DNA from: Acetatifactor sp.
GTDB taxonomy: Bacteria; Bacillota; Clostridia; Lachnospirales; Lachnospiraceae
Length of the DNA stretch: 9,398 nucleotides
Direction of reading: 5' to 3'
Assembly (NCBI GenBank): GCA_016303085.1
Contig: JAEDMI010000096.1
Location: 1-9,398, forward strand
The first letter of the stretch is position 1, and each line of letters starts with the position of its first letter. The position numbers and the translations under genes are program-made. Of the stretch, positions 6,668 through 9,398 are shown in pieces. The notes under the pieces were generated by a model that saw only the letters and a program-made list of their open reading frames with translations, searched no databases and had not been told where the DNA came from.

Positions 6668-7510
6668 TTAATAATCCAAGTGTCGAATGGTTTTCTCCCC
6701 GATTTCAATCTTGCCCTGTTTCAATAGTCTGCCTACAGCACGCTTGAACTCATTCTTGCTCATTCCCGTCTCATGCTTGATGACCTCAGGAGACACCTTG
6801 TCGTTAAAAGGAAGTGCCCCCTCGTAGCTGTCCAGCAGAGCAAGCACCTTCTCCACATCCGCATCCATCTGCAAATATGCCTTTTCCCGGATGCTCAAAT
6901 CCAGCTTGCCGTCCTCCCGTACCCGAAGGACACGGGCCTCCACATCGGTTCCCGGCTCTATGTCTCCGTAAAGCTCCTTTTTTGAAATCAAGCCGGAATA
7001 CCGATTATCCACCGCCACGAAAGCTCCGAAATTATCACTGAGTTCATAAACTCTTCCATGAACCCTGTCCTCCGCCTTATAGGGACTGTCCGTGCGAAGA
7101 TTCTCATACACGTTCATTGTGGCACAGAGACGGTTGCTCTTATCGATATAGAGAGATACCAGCACCATGTCCCCCTGCTTTACCTTTCCACGCTGCTCCT
7201 TGAAGGGTAAGAGCAGGTCCTTCTCCAGCCCCCAGTCCAAAAAAGCACCGAATTTGCCCACCTGCGCCACCTTCAATTCCGCCACCTGCCCCATGCAGAG
7301 CTTTGGTTCATGAGTGGTGGCAATCATTCTATCCTTAGAATCCCGGTAAATAAATACCTCTAACTTATCTCCGACATTTTTATTATCCGGCACCTGCTTC
7401 ACGGGAAGCAATACATGCTCCGCCGCATCCTCAAAGCTCACGGCGAGATAAACACCAAATTCTACTTTTTTTACAATTACAAGCTCCTGCTTTTCACCTA
7501 AATGAATCAT
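6668..7510 (-). CDS. cvfB: CvfB-family S1 RNA-binding protein (YitL-like)
   Basis: This is a cytoplasmic RNA-binding protein of the CvfB/YitL family; in Staphylococcus, CvfB influences virulence gene expression after transcription. The 280 residues form three S1-type beta-barrel modules, about 1-66 (KKVEFGVYLAV), 67-135 (VGKFGAFLDWGLEKDLLLP) and 145-209 (LSDNFGAFVAVDNRYSGLI). A C-terminal winged helix follows (about 215-280, TGMSKNEFKRAVGRLLKQG). Length and domain order match the family. The start at 7510 overlaps the thioesterase stop in an ATGA arrangement and has AAGGAG six bases upstream, inside the thioesterase end, so translation is likely coupled. It is the last gene of the three-gene operon. 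No convincing terminator follows, only a weak bulged stem. Confidence 0.93.
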   Translation of the reverse strand: MIHLGEKQELVIVKKVEFGVYLAVSFEDAAEHVLLPVKQVPDNKNVGDKLEVFIYRDSKDRMIATTHEPKLCMGQVAELKVAQVGKFGAFLDWGLEKDLLLPFKEQRGKVKQGDMVLVSLYIDKSNRLCATMNVYENLRTDSPYKAEDRVHGRVYELSDNFGAFVAVDNRYSGLISKKELYGDIEPGTDVEARVLRVREDGKLDLSIREKAYLQMDADVEKVLALLDSYEGALPFNDKVSPEVIKHETGMSKNEFKRAVGRLLKQGKIEIGEKTIRHLDY

Positions 7511-8223
7511 GCCGTCTCCTTCTCCCTGAATTCCGCAATCATATAGGGCATCCCATTTTCATCTTCCAACATAACGATAACCCTGTCCCCGTCATTTATC
7601 ACGCCGGGTATCAGTATATCATCCAGAAATGCCTGTTTCCTGTATTCCGCACGCACCTGTCCGACACAGAAATTCTCCGGCAGAAAATCCATCGTCATGT
7701 CGATAAACTGTTGATTATTCACATGATGGTTCGTGTCCAGATGATGCTGCTTCACCACCAATGGTTCTTTGGGGACACATTCCCCGGTAATCCCTATCTT
7801 TCTTGATGAATAATCCATATCCAGCTTTGGCGATAACACATATTTTTCAATCATATTTTCCGGTACGGCAACCGGTTTCCCGGTATCCGTGTTCAAAAGG
7901 CTCCATAACGAATTTGCCTTTGCCAGATACTCTCCCTCTTCATCCAGCATAACAAAGTTTCTGTAGCCGAGGAAGCCCTTCATATCATAAGGAAAGGTTC
8001 CCACTGTCACCCTCTCCCCCAGCTTGGGATAGCGGCTTACGGTAATCTGCCAATAACATAGCACCCAAACCAGATGCTGCCCCTTCAGATATTCTACTCC
8101 CAGACCCAAATCTTCCGAATGAAATGTGGAACAGTCCTGGAAATAATTGATCAGCGATGACATAGTCAGCCTTCCTTCACTATCCACCTCACTATACCTG
8201 ATTCTGCTGTCAAATGTATACAT
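7507..8223 (-). CDS. Acyl-ACP thioesterase (FatA/FatB-like, double hotdog)
   Basis: The protein hydrolyses acyl-acyl carrier protein to free fatty acid and ACP, acting in the cytoplasm on products of type II fatty acid synthesis. The 238 residues contain two hotdog repeats. The first is about 1-125, with the long helix around SSLINYFQDCSTFHSEDLG (22-40) and WVLCYWQITVSRYPKLGE (53-70). The second is about 140-238 and carries the active-site motif DTNHHVNN (Asp163, Asn165, His167, then Asn169-Asn170), matching the DxNxHVNN signature of acyl-ACP thioesterases. Downstream AEYRKQA (192-198) aligns by eye with the plant EYRREC segment, so the catalytic Glu-Cys pair of plant enzymes appears as Gln197-Ala198. 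The ATG at 8223 follows a GGGAG ribosome site by about eight bases. It lies 17 nt after the CPBP gene and overlaps cvfB by four. Chain-length preference cannot be read from the sequence. Confidence 0.93.
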   Translation of the reverse strand: MYTFDSRIRYSEVDSEGRLTMSSLINYFQDCSTFHSEDLGLGVEYLKGQHLVWVLCYWQITVSRYPKLGERVTVGTFPYDMKGFLGYRNFVMLDEEGEYLAKANSLWSLLNTDTGKPVAVPENMIEKYVLSPKLDMDYSSRKIGITGECVPKEPLVVKQHHLDTNHHVNNQQFIDMTMDFLPENFCVGQVRAEYRKQAFLDDILIPGVINDGDRVIVMLEDENGMPYMIAEFREKETA

Positions 8224-8240
8224 ACGCTTCTCCCTTCCTG

Positions 8241-9239
8241 TCAGGCAAGCAACTGAACCACAATTCTTACAATCCAGATGACAATAAAAGCCATCATTCC
8301 CAAATTACCGAATGCAATACTGAATTTCAGTTCCCGGGGAATAATAGTCTCGCCCCCGGCAAAGGTAAACCGCCTTTTTGCCGCAAATACAATAAATAGT
8401 ACAATACCTGCTATCATCATCCCAATGACAAACATCCCGAAAAGTCCATACAGAATCCAGCCCCCGAGATTTTCCATTATCTGTCTCATCACAACCTGCA
8501 TATCTCCCGAAGATGCCGCATCCATATACCCCTCCAGGTCAATTGCTTTAATCAGAAGACTGCTCAGGAAACCTCCGACAAAATTGAACAGCATATGCAG
8601 AGAAATCGTAATTCTCAGATTTCCGGTCTTAACGTACAGAAAAGCCAAAAACATTCCGATTACCGTGGCATAAGCAAACTGATTCAGGTTGCCGTGAAAC
8701 AATCCGAACATCAGCCCGGAAACCACCACAGCGACAGCCTGCCCGTAACGCACAGCCCTGTCCACAATCAGCTTTCTGAAAATATACTCTTCCACAATGG
8801 GCGCACATATTACCATATAAACAAAAACAACCGCAGGATTCAGAGAATCCATGATGGAAAGAATTTCATTTTCCACCGGCTTACCTCTCATGATACCGAT
8901 TACGGTGGTGACAATATTTCCCACGATATTTGCTGCATATGCCAGCCCAAAACAGATAATCACCGAAAGGACATACTGTCCCGCTGTCATCTTATGTCTT
9001 TCGGGCTTCTGCGCCGGCACATTCTTTTTCAGCAAAAGAGCCAACAGCGGGAACCCCGCCAGGTACATGGGTATCATACCCAACAGTATATTCAGATTCA
9101 TATTTGACAACACCTGCGGGCAAAACAGGCTTATCAAAAAAGACATCACCAGCTGTACCGCCAAAATAGTAAAAGTCGCCGCCACATAAAACCATCCGAG
9201 CTTTGAAAATTGTTTTTTTGCCGTAATTAATTCTTCCAT
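8241..9239 (-). CDS. CPBP (CAAX/Abi) family intramembrane glutamic endopeptidase
   Basis: This is a multi-pass membrane protein of the CPBP family, relatives of the CAAX protease Rce1; bacterial members have been linked to bacteriocin self-immunity, protein maturation and other roles. The 332 residues include about eight hydrophobic segments (near 16-38, 50-70, 86-112, 134-150, 166-204, 209-230, 258-288 and 308-331). The three active-site motifs are intact: EEYIFR with Glu150, Glu151 and Arg155, FGLFHGN with His182, and ISLHMLFN with His215 and Asn219. The start at 9239 has AAAGGAT seven bases upstream. It is first in the operon, 17 nt before the thioesterase. No bacteriocin precursor or peptide exporter is nearby, so an immunity role has no support here and the substrate remains unknown. 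Confidence 0.92.
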   Translation of the reverse strand: MEELITAKKQFSKLGWFYVAATFTILAVQLVMSFLISLFCPQVLSNMNLNILLGMIPMYLAGFPLLALLLKKNVPAQKPERHKMTAGQYVLSVIICFGLAYAANIVGNIVTTVIGIMRGKPVENEILSIMDSLNPAVVFVYMVICAPIVEEYIFRKLIVDRAVRYGQAVAVVVSGLMFGLFHGNLNQFAYATVIGMFLAFLYVKTGNLRITISLHMLFNFVGGFLSSLLIKAIDLEGYMDAASSGDMQVVMRQIMENLGGWILYGLFGMFVIGMMIAGIVLFIVFAAKRRFTFAGGETIIPRELKFSIAFGNLGMMAFIVIWIVRIVVQLLA

Positions 9240-9249
9240 TTGATTATCC

Positions 9250-9271
9250 TTTGCAATGTTTTTGTAATGTT
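9250..9271 (-). repeat. Tandem 11-bp direct repeat in the leader of the CPBP operon
   Basis: Two adjacent copies, TTTGCAATGTT (9250-9260) and TTTGTAATGTT (9261-9271) on the plus strand, differ at one base. They lie between the candidate promoter and the start codon at 9239, and the first copy touches the ribosome site. This could be an operator with one-helical-turn spacing or chance in AT-rich DNA. Confidence 0.5.
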
Positions 9272-9274
9272 ATC

Positions 9275-9283
9275 AGTTTAGCA
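9275..9283 (-). promoter_or_regulatory. Weak extended -10 promoter candidate for the CPBP-thioesterase-cvfB operon
   Basis: The minus strand reads TGCTAAACT, an extended -10 element with four of six matches in the hexamer. No convincing -35 lies 16-18 nt upstream. It sits in the only gap where this operon's promoter could be, between the tRNA terminator and the CPBP start. Confidence 0.3.
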
Positions 9284-9304
9284 CAGATTGCTATCGGAAT
9301 AAAG

Positions 9305-9341
9305 AAAAAAAACCTCATGAGTATCGGCTCATGAGATTTTT
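9305..9341 (-). terminator. Rho-independent terminator after tRNA-Gln
   Basis: CTCATGAG occurs twice (9314-9321 and 9328-9335) around a 6-nt loop. Each arm is self-complementary, so the pair forms an 8-bp stem. Beyond a single C/A mismatch, flanking A and T runs can extend it. In minus-strand transcription eight T residues follow (9312-9305). It starts a few bases after the tRNA end. The five T residues on the other side could give weak termination in the plus direction. Confidence 0.85.
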
Positions 9342-9346
9342 GGAAG

Positions 9347-9398
9347 CAGGGCTACAAGGATTCGAACCTTGAAATGACGGAGTCAGAGTCCGTTGCCT
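9347..9398 (-). tRNA. tRNA-Gln, anticodon CUG (partial, 5' end outside the window)
   Basis: The minus strand folds as the 3' part of a tRNA: anticodon stem ACGGA/TCCGT around loop CTCTGAC (anticodon CTG, reading CAG glutamine codons), then T-arm CAAGG-TTCGAAT-CCTTG and the acceptor strand TAGCCCT with discriminator G. The next genomic bases are CTT, so the CCA tail is not encoded and must be added by a nucleotidyltransferase. The 5' acceptor strand and most of the D-arm lie beyond the window edge. Confidence 0.92.

Noticed and set aside
8595..9107. Plus-strand open frame of 170 codons, and overlapping ones nearby
   Set aside because: Antisense to the CPBP protease, with no ribosome site and no recognisable domain.
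8241..9239. CPBP protein as a bacteriocin immunity or phage-defence protein
   Set aside because: No bacteriocin precursor, exporter or defence gene is adjacent. The operon partners are a thioesterase and CvfB, which point to a housekeeping setting.
1..9398. CRISPR array, insertion sequence, prophage or toxin-antitoxin module
   Set aside because: No spaced repeats, transposase or integrase motifs or small gene pairs of that type were found. The genes form compact housekeeping operons in one direction. The tRNA at the edge shows no integrase or second attachment copy inside the window.

Overview
The window is ordinary chromosomal sequence from a low-to-mid GC Firmicute. It is most likely a motile member of the Clostridia in or near the Lachnospiraceae. 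This rests on the Gram-positive style of the Shine-Dalgarno sites, a Bacillus-type LexA (DinR) box in front of uvrB, the division locus order ftsE-ftsX-LytM hydrolase-C-terminal protease, a YjfB-family gene with a sigma-28-like promoter, and a tRNA-Gln with no encoded CCA. The taxon is inferred. Every gene I can support lies on the minus strand, so transcription runs from high to low coordinates.

Reading in that direction, the window opens inside a tRNA-Gln(CUG) gene (9347-9398, cut by the window edge), which is closed by a rho-independent terminator (9305-9341). A three-gene operon follows: a CPBP-family membrane protease (8241-9239), an acyl-ACP thioesterase (7507-8223) and the S1-domain RNA-binding protein CvfB (6668-7510). 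The last two overlap by ATGA. A 63-residue YjfB-family gene (6343-6534) stands alone, with its own sigma-28-like promoter and a strong terminator (6289-6322).

Next comes the cell-envelope cluster: a CdaR/PucR-type regulator (5095-6180), ftsE (4322-5065), ftsX (3397-4332), a secreted coiled-coil M23/LytM peptidase (2146-3384) and a membrane-anchored S41 C-terminal processing protease (778-2088). Gaps are 57 nt or less and ftsE and ftsX overlap by 11 nt, so this is probably one transcript. In established FtsEX systems the ATPase FtsE drives FtsX, whose outer domain recruits and switches on a coiled-coil peptidoglycan hydrolase or activator. Here the hydrolase gene follows directly, and its full set of LytM metal and catalytic residues is present. 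The window ends within the first 217 codons of uvrB (1-651), which has its own promoter with a LexA operator over the -35 element.

I found no mobile element, CRISPR array, toxin-antitoxin pair or unknown multi-gene system. The points most worth following up are the sigma-28-like promoter of the small YjfB gene, the SOS box of uvrB, the regulator heading the ftsEX operon, and the intact FtsEX-linked LytM enzyme next to a processing protease.
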